NCBI RefSeq assembly: GCF_016863515.1
Contig: NZ_BOPA01000033.1
Span: 1-64,000, forward strand
Length of the DNA stretch: 64,000 bases
Source of the DNA: Micromonospora gifhornensis
GTDB taxonomy: Bacteria; Actinomycetota; Actinomycetes; Mycobacteriales; Micromonosporaceae
Direction of reading: 5' to 3'
Shown: positions 33,858-42,271 of the stretch, piece by piece
How the letters are laid out: each line of letters opens with the position of its first letter
Numbering within the stretch: the stretch's first letter is position 1
Translations under genes and position numbers: made by a program
Notes under the pieces: generated by a model
Seen by the model: only the letters and a program-made list of their open reading frames with translations
Database searches by the model: none
Told to the model about the DNA's origin: nothing

Positions 33858-35360
33858 ATGAGCGCGCTCGTACCGCTGCCGGTGCTGCTGCCGTTGCTGG
33901 GCGCGGCACTGACGCTGCTGCTGGCGAATCGGCCCCTGCCGCAGCGGATGGTGAGCGTCGGCAGCCTGAGCGCCACCCTGCTGGTGTCGGTGCTGCTGCT
34001 GATGCGGGCCTACCAGCACGGGCCACTTGTCGTCCAGATCGGCGCCTGGCCCGCACCGGTCGGCATCGTGCTGGTCGCCGACCAACTGGCCGCGCTGATG
34101 CTGGTGGTCTCCTCGGCGGTGACCCTCTGCGTGCTGCTCTACTCGATCGGCCAGGGTCAGGGGGAGACCGGTGAGAGCGCGCCGCTGGCCATCTTCCACC
34201 CCACCTACCTGGTGCTGACCGCCGGCGTGACCAACGCGTTCCTCGCCGGTGACCTGTTCAACCTGTACGTCGGCTTCGAGATGCTGCTCGCCGCGAGCTT
34301 CGTCCTGATCACCCTCAACGGCACCCGGCTGCGCATCCGTACCGGCTCCACCTACGTGGTCGTCAACGTGCTGGCCTCGATGATCTTCCTGATCGCGGTG
34401 GGCCTGGTGTACGCGGCGACCGGCACCCTCAACCTGGCCCACCTCGCCGCCCGACTGGACGCCCTGCCCGACGGGGTCCGGCTGAGCCTGCAACTGATGC
34501 TGCTGCTGGCCTTCGGCATCAAGGCGGCGGTCTTCCCGCTGTCGGCCTGGCTGCCCGACAGCTACCCGACCGCCCCGGCCCCGGTCACCGCCGTCTTCGC
34601 CGGCCTGCTCACCAAGGTCGGCGTGTACGCCATCATCCGGACCCAGACGCTGCTCTTCCCCGGTGGGCAGGCCGGCACGCTGCTGCTGGTGGTGGCCGGG
34701 TTGACCATGCTGGTCGGCATCCTCGGCGCGGTGGCCCAGTCGGACATGAAGCGGCTGTTCTCGTTCACCCTGGTCAGCCACATCGGCTACATGATCTTCG
34801 GAGTCGGGCTCAGCACGGTGGCCGGCCTGGTCGGCGCGATCTTCTACGTGGTCCACCACATCACCATCCAGACCACCCTCTTCCTGGTCGCCGGCCTGGT
34901 CGAGCAACGCACCGGCAGCACCGACCTGCGCCGCCTCGGCGGGCTGGCCCGGGTGGCGCCCCTGCTCGGACTGCTCTTCTTCGTCTCGGCCATGAACCTC
35001 GCCGGCATCCCACCGTTCTCCGGGTTCCTCGGCAAACTCGGCCTGCTCCAGGCCGGCGCGGCCGTCGGCGGAGCGTTGCCCTGGACGCTCGTGGCGGTCG
35101 GCACGATCACCAGCCTGCTCACCCTCTACGTGGCCAGCCGGGCGTGGAGCATGGCGTTCTGGCGGGTGCCCTGCGTGACAGGCAACTCGAACGCACCGCT
35201 GCCCATGTTGACGGTCGGCGCCACCACGGCCCTGGTGGTCCTCGGCGTGGCCCTGACCGTGGCGGCCGGACCCCTGTTCGACGTGACCACGGGCGCGGCG
35301 GTCGACCTGCGGGAACGAACCCCGTACATCCATGCCGTCCTACCGGGCGGCCCACCGTGA
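33858..35360 (+). CDS. mrpD: Na+/H+ antiporter subunit D
   Basis: This NuoN/NuoM-like channel subunit has 500 residues and about 14 membrane helices. Recognisable blocks are FNLYVGFEMLLAASFVLITL (about residues 135-154), FPLSAWLPDSYPTAPAPVTAVFAGLLTKVGVYAI, and a conserved lysine in the TKVG segment. The ATG at 33858 is 34 bp after mrpC; an in-frame ATG at 33744 would put a long polar extension inside mrpC and is rejected. The stop overlaps mrpE (GTGA). Confidence 0.93.
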   Translation: MSALVPLPVLLPLLGAALTLLLANRPLPQRMVSVGSLSATLLVSVLLLMRAYQHGPLVVQIGAWPAPVGIVLVADQLAALMLVVSSAVTLCVLLYSIGQGQGETGESAPLAIFHPTYLVLTAGVTNAFLAGDLFNLYVGFEMLLAASFVLITLNGTRLRIRTGSTYVVVNVLASMIFLIAVGLVYAATGTLNLAHLAARLDALPDGVRLSLQLMLLLAFGIKAAVFPLSAWLPDSYPTAPAPVTAVFAGLLTKVGVYAIIRTQTLLFPGGQAGTLLLVVAGLTMLVGILGAVAQSDMKRLFSFTLVSHIGYMIFGVGLSTVAGLVGAIFYVVHHITIQTTLFLVAGLVEQRTGSTDLRRLGGLARVAPLLGLLFFVSAMNLAGIPPFSGFLGKLGLLQAGAAVGGALPWTLVAVGTITSLLTLYVASRAWSMAFWRVPCVTGNSNAPLPMLTVGATTALVVLGVALTVAAGPLFDVTTGAAVDLRERTPYIHAVLPGGPP

Positions 35361-35953
35361 CCCGGCCGGAGCCGGACGCGACGCCCACCCAGGGCATGCG
35401 TTCCCGGCTGGGACGTCGACGCGACCGGGTGTTGGCGGTGGGCTGGCTGGTGGTGGCCTGGAACCTGTTCTGGGGCGATTTCAGCTGGGCGAACCTGCTG
35501 GGTGGGTTGCTGGTGGCCGCGGTGGTGGTGGTGTTCTTCCCGCTGCCACCGGTGACCTTCGACGGTCGACTGCGGCTGCGTGGGCTGCTGGTGTTCACGG
35601 TGCGGTTCGTCGGCGAACTGATCCGGGCCAGCCTGCACGTGGCCCGGATCGCGGTGCAGCCCGGCTACGTCCCGCGCTCGGCCATCGTGGCGGTCCGACT
35701 GCGGGTGCCCACCGATCTCAACCTGGCGCTCACCGCCGAGGTGCTGTCGCTCGTCCCGGGCACCCTGATCGTGGAGACGGATCGGCAGGCCGCGGTTCTC
35801 TACGTGCACGTGCTCGACGTGCACGGCCCCGCGGATCTCGTCGCCGCCCGCCGGCAGGTCCGCATCGTGGAGCGGCGGATCGTCGCCGCGGTCGGCTCGA
35901 ACGCCGAGTTGCGTCAGGTGCTCTCCGTACCCGTCGACAAGGAGTTGTCGTGA
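35357..35953 (+). CDS. mrpE: Na+/H+ antiporter subunit E
   Basis: This 198-residue subunit has two or three membrane helices near the N-terminus (about 25-75) and the typical soluble half with LRLRGLLVFTVRFVGELIRASLHVARIAV and TLIVETDRQAAVLYVHVLDV. MrpE is needed for full antiport activity. The GTG start overlaps the mrpD stop; about 20 polar residues precede the first helix and an ATG at 35396 is an alternative start. The stop overlaps mrpF. Confidence 0.92.
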   Translation: MTRPEPDATPTQGMRSRLGRRRDRVLAVGWLVVAWNLFWGDFSWANLLGGLLVAAVVVVFFPLPPVTFDGRLRLRGLLVFTVRFVGELIRASLHVARIAVQPGYVPRSAIVAVRLRVPTDLNLALTAEVLSLVPGTLIVETDRQAAVLYVHVLDVHGPADLVAARRQVRIVERRIVAAVGSNAELRQVLSVPVDKELS

Positions 35954-36213
35954 CCTTCCTTCTCGGTCTGATGATCGCCGGCCTGCTCTCCGTGGCCGCG
36001 CTGCTCGCCCTCGTCCGGCTCTACCGGGGGCCGTCGTTGCTCGACCGGGTGGTCGCCGCCGACATGCTGCTCGCCACGATGGTCGGCGCGGTGGGCGCCG
36101 AGGCGGCGCTCAACCGGCACGCCAGCACGCTGCCCGTACTGGTGGTGCTGGCCCTGCTCGGCTTCGTCGGCTCGGTCTCCCTGGTGCGCTTCGCCGTCCG
36201 GGAGCAGTCGTGA
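35950..36213 (+). CDS. mrpF: Na+/H+ antiporter subunit F
   Basis: This 87-residue subunit has three membrane helices. The family core RLYRGPSLLDRVVAADMLLATMVGAVG is at about residues 23-49. The GTG start overlaps the mrpE stop by 4 bp and its own stop overlaps the mrpG start by 4 bp. Confidence 0.92.
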   Translation: MTFLLGLMIAGLLSVAALLALVRLYRGPSLLDRVVAADMLLATMVGAVGAEAALNRHASTLPVLVVLALLGFVGSVSLVRFAVREQS

Positions 36214-36617
36214 CGCCGCCCGCCGCCGGGCCGGGCGGGACGGTGTCGGGCGGGACGGCGACGGCCGTGGACTGGGCCGCCCTCACCGTGACCGACGTGG
36301 CGGACTGGCTCGGTGCCGTCAGCCTGGTCGCCGGTGCGTTGCTGAGCCTGGCCGCCGCCGTCGGGGTGCTGCGGTTCCCCGACACGCTGAGCCGGATGCA
36401 CGCCGCCACGAAGCCGCAGGTGCTGGGTGTGCTGTTGCTGCTGCTCGGGTTGGTGCTGCGGCTGCGTACCCTCTCCGACCTCGGCATGGTCGCGCTGGTG
36501 GGCGTCTTCCAGTTGGCCACCGCCCCGGTCGCCGCCCAGATGATCGGTCGGGCCGCCTACCGCACCGGACGCTTCGATCCGGGCCTGCTCGACGCCGACG
36601 AACTGGCCGACCGCTGA
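36210..36617 (+). CDS. mrpG: Na+/H+ antiporter subunit G
   Basis: This is the last Mrp subunit, 135 residues with three membrane helices. The family core is AAAVGVLRFPDTLSRMHAATKPQVLGVLLLLLGL. About 30 polar residues (Pro/Gly/Thr-rich) precede the first helix, longer than usual. The GTG start overlaps mrpF. This ends the six-gene operon mrpA(B)CDEFG, in which all subunits of the group 1 type complex are represented. Confidence 0.92.
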   Translation: MTPPAAGPGGTVSGGTATAVDWAALTVTDVADWLGAVSLVAGALLSLAAAVGVLRFPDTLSRMHAATKPQVLGVLLLLLGLVLRLRTLSDLGMVALVGVFQLATAPVAAQMIGRAAYRTGRFDPGLLDADELADR

Positions 36618-36734
36618 CGGTGACGGATGGGTCTGCTGGTGACTGCGAGGTGTGGGTGACGCGCGGGCCGGCGGACCTTTCACATGCCGAGGGCGCGGGC
36701 TGCCCAGCCCCCACGACGGGGGCGGCCGGGCCGG

Positions 36735-36740
36735 TAGAAT
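36735..36740 (+). promoter_or_regulatory. -10 box in front of the 36747 leader ORF
   Basis: TAGAAT matches the -10 consensus well and lies exactly 6 nt before the ATG at 36747. Transcription from here would give a leaderless small ORF followed by the transporter gene. Confidence 0.5.
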
Positions 36741-36746
36741 GACCGC

Positions 36747-36848
36747 ATGATCGACTCTTCTGCCCAGGAGGGCAGCAGTAGCCAGCCGGGTAAGCCCCGG
36801 CATCCACATGACCCGATGACCCCGGGAGCCCTGAGCCTCCCGTGTTGA
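36747..36848 (+). CDS. Candidate proline-rich leader peptide upstream of CNNM gene
   Basis: This 33-codon ORF starts at the expected transcription start and ends with TGA at 36846-36848, out of frame and overlapping the first codons of the transporter gene (GTG at 36842). The peptide has prolines at residues 14, 17, 20, 23, 26 and 32, with basic and His residues between (GKPRHPHDPM). The DNA also forms three hairpins. Proline-rich leader ORFs control Mg2+ transporter genes such as mgtA in enterobacteria; the same logic here is my inference. It could instead be an accidental frame. Confidence 0.4.
   Translation: MIDSSAQEGSSSQPGKPRHPHDPMTPGALSLPC
36760..36842 (+). promoter_or_regulatory. Structured 5' leader with start-site hairpin
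   Basis: There are three hairpins in a row: CTGCCC/GGGCAG (36760-36775, AGGA loop), GCCGGG/CCCGGC (36785-36801), and CGGGAG/CTCCCG (36823-36842). The last sequesters the only Shine-Dalgarno-like GGGAG and the first base of the GTG start. This suggests translational control of the transporter operon. I could not match it to a known riboswitch class. Confidence 0.4.
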
Positions 36849-38194
36849 TCCTCGTCGGTCTTCTCCTGATCATCGTTCTGACCGTCGCGACGGGTTACTT
36901 CGTCGCGCAGGAATTCGGCTACGTCGCCGTCGACCGGGGCAAGCTCAAGCAGCGCGCCGCCGAGGGTGACCAGGCATCCGCCCGGGCACTGGAGGTGACC
37001 GCGCGGCTGTCGTTCATGCTCTCCGGCGCTCAGCTCGGCATCACCGTCACCGCCCTGCTCGTCGGTTACGTGGCCGAGCCGTACCTGGGCGCCGGACTTG
37101 CCGAACTGCTCGGCGTGGCCGGGGTCTCCTCCGGCGTCACGCTGCCGCTGTCCGTCGTGCTGGCTCTGGTCATCGCCACTGTGGTGCAGATGGTGGTGGG
37201 CGAGCTGGCCCCGAAGAACCTGGCCATCGCCCGACCCGAGCCGGTCGCCCGGGCCCTGTCCCGGTCCACCCTGTTCTACATGGCGATCGCCGGCCCGCTG
37301 ATCAAACTGTTCGACCGGGCCGCGGTGCGGCTGCTGCGTCGGGTCGGCATCGAGCCGATCGAGGAACTGCCCAGCGGCGCCACCCCGGAGGACCTGGAAC
37401 AGATCATCGCCGAGTCCCGCCTGGAAGGGCACCTCGACGCCGAGATGTCCGAGCTGCTCGACCGGGGGCTCGACTTCCGTCAGCTGACCGCCGGCGAGGT
37501 CATGGTGCCCCGGGTCGACGTGCACACCGTACGCGCCGACGAGACGATCAGCCGGGTGGTCGAGCTGCTCGACACCGGCCGCTCCCGCTTCCCGGTGCGC
37601 GGTGCCGAGGGAGTGGACGACCTGATCGGCGTGGTCGGCATCTCCGACGTGCTCCGGGTGCCCCCGGCGCAGCGCGCCACCACCCCGATCAGCGAGGTCG
37701 CCGTACCACCGTTGCTGGTGCCCGAGACGCTGCCGCTGCCGACGGTCCTGGACCGGCTGCGCTCCGGGCACCGTCAGCTGGCCTGCGTGGTCGACGAGTA
37801 CGGCGGCTTCGCCGGCGTGATCACGCTGGAGGACATCGCCGAGGAGCTGGTCGGCCCGATCCGCGACGAGGACGACCCGCCGGAGCGGGCCCCGGCCCGG
37901 CAGGACGACGGCTCCTGGGTGGTGCCGGCGCGCTGGCGCATCGACGAGGTCGCCGACAGCACCGGCATCTCGCTGCCCGAACATCCCGAGTACGACACCC
38001 TCTCCGGTCTGGTCATGCGCGAGCTGGGCCGGGTGCCCGAGGTCGGGGACCGATTGGAGATCGACCTGCCTGCCGACGGTGACAACGCCGAGGTCTCCCC
38101 GAGAGCCCTGGTCGAGGTGCTCGCGGTCGACCGGCACGTGGCCGACTCGGTCCGCCTGCAGTTGGCCGGCGGCCGTGAGGAGGTGACCGCGTGA
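36842..38194 (+). CDS. CNNM/CorC-type transporter (DUF21-CBS-CorC_HlyC) 1
   Basis: This 450-residue membrane protein has a DUF21/CNNM domain (about 1-195; four helices with GYFVAQEFGYVAVDRGKLKQ and LVVGELAPKNLAIA-like region), a CBS pair (about 205-330; LDRGLDFRQLTAGEVMVPRVDVHTV and VVDEYGGFAGVITLEDIAEELVGPI) and a CorC_HlyC domain (about 345-430). Older annotation calls such proteins hemolysins; bacterial CorC/CNNM homologues export or exchange Mg2+ and bind ATP-Mg at the CBS pair. The GTG start lies within a structured leader. Its stop overlaps the next paralogue (GTGA). Confidence 0.88.
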   Translation: MLILVGLLLIIVLTVATGYFVAQEFGYVAVDRGKLKQRAAEGDQASARALEVTARLSFMLSGAQLGITVTALLVGYVAEPYLGAGLAELLGVAGVSSGVTLPLSVVLALVIATVVQMVVGELAPKNLAIARPEPVARALSRSTLFYMAIAGPLIKLFDRAAVRLLRRVGIEPIEELPSGATPEDLEQIIAESRLEGHLDAEMSELLDRGLDFRQLTAGEVMVPRVDVHTVRADETISRVVELLDTGRSRFPVRGAEGVDDLIGVVGISDVLRVPPAQRATTPISEVAVPPLLVPETLPLPTVLDRLRSGHRQLACVVDEYGGFAGVITLEDIAEELVGPIRDEDDPPERAPARQDDGSWVVPARWRIDEVADSTGISLPEHPEYDTLSGLVMRELGRVPEVGDRLEIDLPADGDNAEVSPRALVEVLAVDRHVADSVRLQLAGGREEVTA

Positions 38195-39258
38195 GCACCG
38201 GATTCGCGCTGATCACCTCGGTGGTCCTGCTCGCCCTCAACGGGTTCTTCGTCGCCGCCGAGTTCGCCCTGGTGGCGAGCAAGCGGTACCGCCTGGAGCA
38301 GGCGGCGGTCGGCGGTGGCCGGGCGGCCAGGGCCGCCCTCGACGGCGTACGAGAGCTGTCGCTGATGCTGGCCGGCGCGCAACTGGGCATCACCCTGTGC
38401 ACGCTGGGCCTCGGTGCGCTGGCCGAGCCGGCGATCGAACGCCTGGTGGGGCCGCTGCTGCACGCCGTCGGCCTGCCCTCCGGCGCCAGCCACGTGATCG
38501 CGCTGATCTTCGCGCTGAGCCTGGTCACCTTCCTGCACCTGGTGGTCGGCGAGATGGCGCCGAAGTCCTGGGCGATCACCCACCCGGAGCGCTCCGCGCT
38601 GCTGCTGGCCCTGCCGTTCCGGGCCTTCGCCCGGGTGGCCCGGCCGGTGCTGTCGGCCCTCAACGCAGTGGCCAACGCGATGCTGCGGCTGGCGAAGGTC
38701 AACCCGCAGGATCAGTTGGCGCAGGTGCACGGCCCGGACGAGCTGCGGATGCTGCTGGAGCAGTCCCGCGAGCACGGCCTGCTCGGTGCCGCCCAGCACG
38801 AGTTGCTGACCAGCATGCTGGAGCTGCAGGGGACCACGGTGGCCCAGGTGATGGAGCCGTTCGACCGGATGGTGACGGTCCGCCTCGACGACCCGGTCGA
38901 GCGGATCGAACAGGTCAGCCGGGACAGCGGCCGGTCGCGGCTGGCGGTGCTGGACGCCGCCGGTGACGTCTGCGGTCTGGTGCACGTACGGGAGGCGGTA
39001 CGTGCCGCCGCCGTCCGGCCCGATGCCACCGCAGCGGATCTGATGAACGACGCGATCACCTTGCCCGACACGGCGACGGTGACCGAGGCGGTGGCCGTGA
39101 TGCGGGCCCGCCAGTCCCAACTGGCCATGGTCCGCAACGGCGCCGGTCCGACCCGACCGGTCGGCTTCGTCGCCCTGGAGGATCTGCTGGAGGAGGTCAT
39201 CGGTGAGTTCGACGACGAAACCGACACGATCCCGCGCGCGGTACGCCGGCTGAGGTAG
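38191..39258 (+). CDS. CNNM/CorC-type transporter (DUF21-CBS) 2
   Basis: This second CNNM paralogue has 355 residues: a DUF21 domain (about 1-195; NGFFVAAEFALVASKRYRL, LHLVVGEMAPKSWAITHPERSA) and a CBS pair (about 205-345, ending FVALEDLLEEVIGEFDDE). It lacks the CorC_HlyC domain of its neighbour, so the pair may form a heteromeric unit. The GTG start has GAGGAGG 8 nt upstream and overlaps the stop of the first gene. Tandem long/short CNNM genes are common in actinobacteria. Confidence 0.88.
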   Translation: MSTGFALITSVVLLALNGFFVAAEFALVASKRYRLEQAAVGGGRAARAALDGVRELSLMLAGAQLGITLCTLGLGALAEPAIERLVGPLLHAVGLPSGASHVIALIFALSLVTFLHLVVGEMAPKSWAITHPERSALLLALPFRAFARVARPVLSALNAVANAMLRLAKVNPQDQLAQVHGPDELRMLLEQSREHGLLGAAQHELLTSMLELQGTTVAQVMEPFDRMVTVRLDDPVERIEQVSRDSGRSRLAVLDAAGDVCGLVHVREAVRAAAVRPDATAADLMNDAITLPDTATVTEAVAVMRARQSQLAMVRNGAGPTRPVGFVALEDLLEEVIGEFDDETDTIPRAVRRLR

Positions 39259-39269
39259 GAGCGACGCGG

Positions 39270-40178
39270 ATGCGGCTGACGGGGGTGTCACCGGGCGGTA
39301 CGGGCCTGACGGTGCAGACCGCGTTGGCCAATCCGAGCACCCGCCCCGGCCTACGGCTGCCGGGGCGGGTGAACCTGATCGCCGGTTCCGTCGACGTGCC
39401 GGTCTACCACGTCCGGCTCGGCCTGGTCAGCACGGTCGAGCCGGACGACCCGGAGGCGCCCCGCCGCCTGGTGCAGTTCCACCAGGCGCAGGTGTCCGAC
39501 GCGCTGGTCCTGCGGGCGGGGCGGGCCCGGTCGATCCCGTTCGAGTTCCCGTTGCCCTGGGAGACCCCGGTGACCACGCTCGGCGGCGTACCGCTGCTCA
39601 GCCTGCGGATGGGGCTGCGCACCGAGGTGGCCATCGAACCGGCGCTGGACCAGGGCGCGATGGTGCCGATCTTCGTCCACCCGCTCCCCACCCAGCAGCA
39701 CATCCTCGGCGCACTGGACACCCTCGGCTTCAGTGCGCGGCAGTCCGGTCTGATCGACGGCCGGCTGCCCGGGGTGGAGCAGACGCTGCCCCTGCACCAG
39801 CGGTGGGGGTTCTGGGTCGGCCCGCTCTACGCCGGGCCGATCACCGAACTGGAGGTGATCTTCGTGACCAACTCCGCCGGCCTTGAGGTGATCCTCTGGT
39901 GCGACCGTCGGCTGGCGTTGGCGGGCATCACCCACACCAGCATCAGCCGGTTCCGGATCTGGCACGTCGACGCCGACAAGCGGGACTGGACCGCCACGGT
40001 CGACGGCTGGCTACGCGAGACGATCAACCGGCACGCCGCCGCCGCGGCGCACGCCGACTGGTCGGCGAGCATCAACGAGTCCGCCCACGTCAGCCGCCCG
40101 CCCGACCAGCCGATCCCGCCCGGCTACGGCCTCGGTGGCACGGCCGGTGGTGCCGGCACCGGCGGCGACGGCACCTGA
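39270..40178 (+). CDS. Spo0M-family sporulation control protein
   Basis: This 302-residue cytoplasmic arrestin-like protein belongs to the Spo0M (SpoOM) family. Features include the N-terminal VQTALANPSTRPGLRLPGRVNLIAG, the RSIPFEFPLPWETPVTTLGG block and LRTEVAIEPALDQGAMVPI. A second half carries LEVILWCDRRL. The tail is Gly/Thr-rich. In Bacillus, Spo0M acts as a modulator of sporulation and shape; in spore-forming actinomycetes the role is not settled. It follows the CNNM pair by 11 bp, so it may be in the same transcript. The stop is close to a family B repeat. Confidence 0.85.
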   Translation: MRLTGVSPGGTGLTVQTALANPSTRPGLRLPGRVNLIAGSVDVPVYHVRLGLVSTVEPDDPEAPRRLVQFHQAQVSDALVLRAGRARSIPFEFPLPWETPVTTLGGVPLLSLRMGLRTEVAIEPALDQGAMVPIFVHPLPTQQHILGALDTLGFSARQSGLIDGRLPGVEQTLPLHQRWGFWVGPLYAGPITELEVIFVTNSAGLEVILWCDRRLALAGITHTSISRFRIWHVDADKRDWTATVDGWLRETINRHAAAAAHADWSASINESAHVSRPPDQPIPPGYGLGGTAGGAGTGGDGT

Positions 40179-40220
40179 CCCTTCCGCCCGCGCGCCGAGC
40201 CGCCGAGCCGCCGAGCCGAG

Positions 40221-40277
40221 GTGTTAACAGGGGGCCCTTTCACTACCTCAGGCGTTAACAAGGTGCCCTTCCTTGCA
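40221..40277. repeat. GTTAACA repeat, family B copy 1
   Basis: Two half-units, GTTAACAGGGGGCCCTTT and GTTAACAAGGTGCCCTTCC, are spaced about 31 bp apart. It lies between the convergent ends of Spo0M and LysE-type genes. A second copy is at 62199-62255, also between convergent genes. Confidence 0.7.
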
Positions 40278-40279
40278 CC

Positions 40280-40942
40280 TCAGCCCTGGGCGAGCTTGAC
40301 GCCGAAGCCGAGGAAGAGCGCGCCGACGGCGGTGGTCGCGCCGGCGGAGAGCCGGCGACGCTGGCGGAACTGGGCGGCCAGGAAGGTGCCCGCGAAGATC
40401 AACGCGGTCAGGTAGAGCGCGCTGGTCACCTGGGCGATCAGGCCGAGCAGCAGGAACGACAACGCCGGCCACGGGTAGGTCGGGTCGACGAACTGGATGA
40501 AGAACGAGACGAAGAACAGGATCGCCTTCGGGTTGAGCAGGCTGATCACCAGCGCCTTGCGGAACGGGCTGCGCATCTCCGCCGGCTGCGCGGCGTCGAT
40601 CAGGCGCGGGGTGGTGGGATCGTTGCGGTCCCGCCAGCGCCGCCAGGCCGCGCGCAGCATGGTCAACCCGACATAGCCCAGGTACGCCGCACCCGCGTAC
40701 TTGATCACGAGGAAGACCGGCGGGTACGCCTTGAGCAGCGACGCCACCCCGGCGGCGGAGAGGAACATCAGCACCCCGTCGCCGACGAACACCCCGGCCG
40801 CCGCCCGGTAACCGGTGCCCACCCCGCGTCGCGCGGCGGTGGAGAGTACGAACAGCGAGTTGGGCCCGGGCAGCAGCACGATGGCCACGGTGCCCAGCAC
40901 GTACGTCCAGATGTCGGTGATCCCCAGCACGCTGGACATCAT
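40280..40942 (-). CDS. LysE/RhtB-family amino acid exporter
   Basis: This 220-residue exporter has about six membrane helices. The family signature is clear: VLLPGPNSLFVLSTAARRG (residues about 20-40), KYAGAAYLGYVGLTMLR, and LNPKAILFFVSFFIQFVDP. It resembles LeuE/RhtB types that export leucine, homoserine or threonine; the substrate is not determinable. The start ATG (40942) overlaps the stop of the upstream PPOX-GNAT gene (TGATG), so the two are translationally coupled. Confidence 0.88.
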   Translation of the reverse strand: MMSSVLGITDIWTYVLGTVAIVLLPGPNSLFVLSTAARRGVGTGYRAAAGVFVGDGVLMFLSAAGVASLLKAYPPVFLVIKYAGAAYLGYVGLTMLRAAWRRWRDRNDPTTPRLIDAAQPAEMRSPFRKALVISLLNPKAILFFVSFFIQFVDPTYPWPALSFLLLGLIAQVTSALYLTALIFAGTFLAAQFRQRRRLSAGATTAVGALFLGFGVKLAQG

Positions 40943-42237
40943 CAGGCCGAAGGCGCCTTCGCGCGAAGCCTTTCCCGCAGCCTGACCTGTGCATTCGGCC
41001 ACTCTTCGACGGTCATCGAATACTGGACGGTGTCCCGCCACGAGCCGTCCGGGCGCAGGCGGTGCTTGCGCAGCACGCCCTCGCGGATGGCCCCGAGCCG
41101 CTCGATGGCGCGCTGGGAACGTTCGTTGCGGATGTCGGTGTGCCAGACCACCCGCACCGCCCCCAGGTCGCCGAAGGCCCGCTCCAACAGCAGCAGCTTG
41201 GCCTCGGTGTTGATTCGGGTACGCCACCACGGCCGACCGAGGAAGGTGTGCCCGATCGCCACCGACCGCCGTTCGGGATCGATCTCGTAGTACGAGGTGG
41301 TGCCGACCACCGCGCCGGTCACCGCGCAGCGCTGCACCCACGGCACCTGCTCACCCCGCTGCCAGGCACCCAGATAGGCGCGGACAGCGGCCGCCAGTTC
41401 GTCGACGGTTGTCGGCTGAGGCGACCCGAGGTGCTGCCACACCTGCGGGTCGGCGGTCGCGGTGAACAACTCGTCGGCGTGGGCCAGGTCCAGCGGTTCC
41501 AGCAGCACGTGCTCGCCGCGCAGCACCACCGGCTCGTGCCACGCGGTGTGGGCTGGTTGCAGCTGTGCCGCCGGCTGGGCTGGTTGTGGGTGTGCGCCGG
41601 TGAGGGTTGGCCGCAGATAGGGCGGCACCGGCACGGTGACCCCGACGTCCGGCTCGGGCAGGCCCGCCGTCAGCCGCAGCGGGATCACCCCGGCCCAGTG
41701 CGGCAGCGCGTGGTCGGCCGGCTCCTCGCTGACGCCACCGGCACGGGAACGTACCGAGACCTCGGTCAACGGCAACGCCAGCACGGCGGTCTCGGCCAGT
41801 TCCCGCCGGTTCGGTGGCCGACTGTCCGCCGCGCGCCCGGCACCGACCTTCTCCACCAGGGCGGTCAGCACATCGGCCTTCTCCGTGGCATCGGTGACCA
41901 GTCGGGCCGTGCCGTGCGCGATGACCGAGCGGTAGTTGGCGCTGTGGTGGAACTGCGAGCGGGCGTAGACCAGTCCGTCGAGCAGGGTGACCGCCACGCA
42001 GACCGGCAACCCGTCACCACGGGCGGCCAGCAACGGCCGGCTGCCGGTGGAGCCGTGCAGGTAGAGCGTGTCGCCGAGGCGTACGTGCAGGGTGGGCAGC
42101 ACCCGCGGCTCACGGTCCACAGTGAACCCTAGAGCGCAGTGGTATGCCTCGTCGAGCACGGCGTGGGCGGCGGCGCGGTCGTAGCTCATCCGCTCCCGGG
42201 AGCGACTGGCGGTCGTGCGGGCGGTCGGCGTGTACAT
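40942..42237 (-). CDS. Fusion of pyridoxamine-5'-phosphate-oxidase-like and GNAT domains
   Basis: The protein has 431 residues. Residues about 17-200 are a flavin-reductase-like split barrel of the NimA/PPOX class (SYDRAAAHAVLDEAYHCALGF, TLYLHGSTGSRPLLA, VYARSQFHHSANYRSVIAHG). After a Pro/Gln-rich linker (205-235), residues about 238-415 are a RimJ/RimL-type GNAT acetyltransferase (HVLLEPLDLAHADEL, GHTFLGRPWWRTRINTEAKLLLLERAF). Both domains look complete. The ATG at 42237 has GGTGGGAG upstream; an ATG at 42189 is the alternative. Its coupling to an amino-acid exporter and a divergent MocR regulator suggests modification and export of an amino acid or antimetabolite (inference). Confidence 0.85.
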   Translation of the reverse strand: MYTPTARTTASRSRERMSYDRAAAHAVLDEAYHCALGFTVDREPRVLPTLHVRLGDTLYLHGSTGSRPLLAARGDGLPVCVAVTLLDGLVYARSQFHHSANYRSVIAHGTARLVTDATEKADVLTALVEKVGAGRAADSRPPNRRELAETAVLALPLTEVSVRSRAGGVSEEPADHALPHWAGVIPLRLTAGLPEPDVGVTVPVPPYLRPTLTGAHPQPAQPAAQLQPAHTAWHEPVVLRGEHVLLEPLDLAHADELFTATADPQVWQHLGSPQPTTVDELAAAVRAYLGAWQRGEQVPWVQRCAVTGAVVGTTSYYEIDPERRSVAIGHTFLGRPWWRTRINTEAKLLLLERAFGDLGAVRVVWHTDIRNERSQRAIERLGAIREGVLRKHRLRPDGSWRDTVQYSMTVEEWPNAQVRLRERLRAKAPSA

Positions 42238-42247
42238 GCTCCCACCT

Positions 42248-42262
42248 TTGTTCTAGTACAAT
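42248..42262. promoter_or_regulatory. Palindromic operator with overlapping divergent -10 boxes
   Basis: The 34-bp gap between two divergent starts holds the near-perfect palindrome TTGTTCTAGTACAA. It includes TACAAT (-10 for the plus strand, 9 nt from the GTG at 42272) and TAGAAC (minus strand). A regulator bound here would block both promoters; the MocR protein encoded next door is the obvious candidate. Confidence 0.5.
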
Positions 42263-42271
42263 GCTGAATTT

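Noticed and set aside
36747..36842. Match of the CNNM leader to yybP-ykoY (manganese) or M-box riboswitches
   Set aside because: Neither the conserved yybP-ykoY core nor the M-box helices could be found; only simple hairpins and the small ORF are supported.
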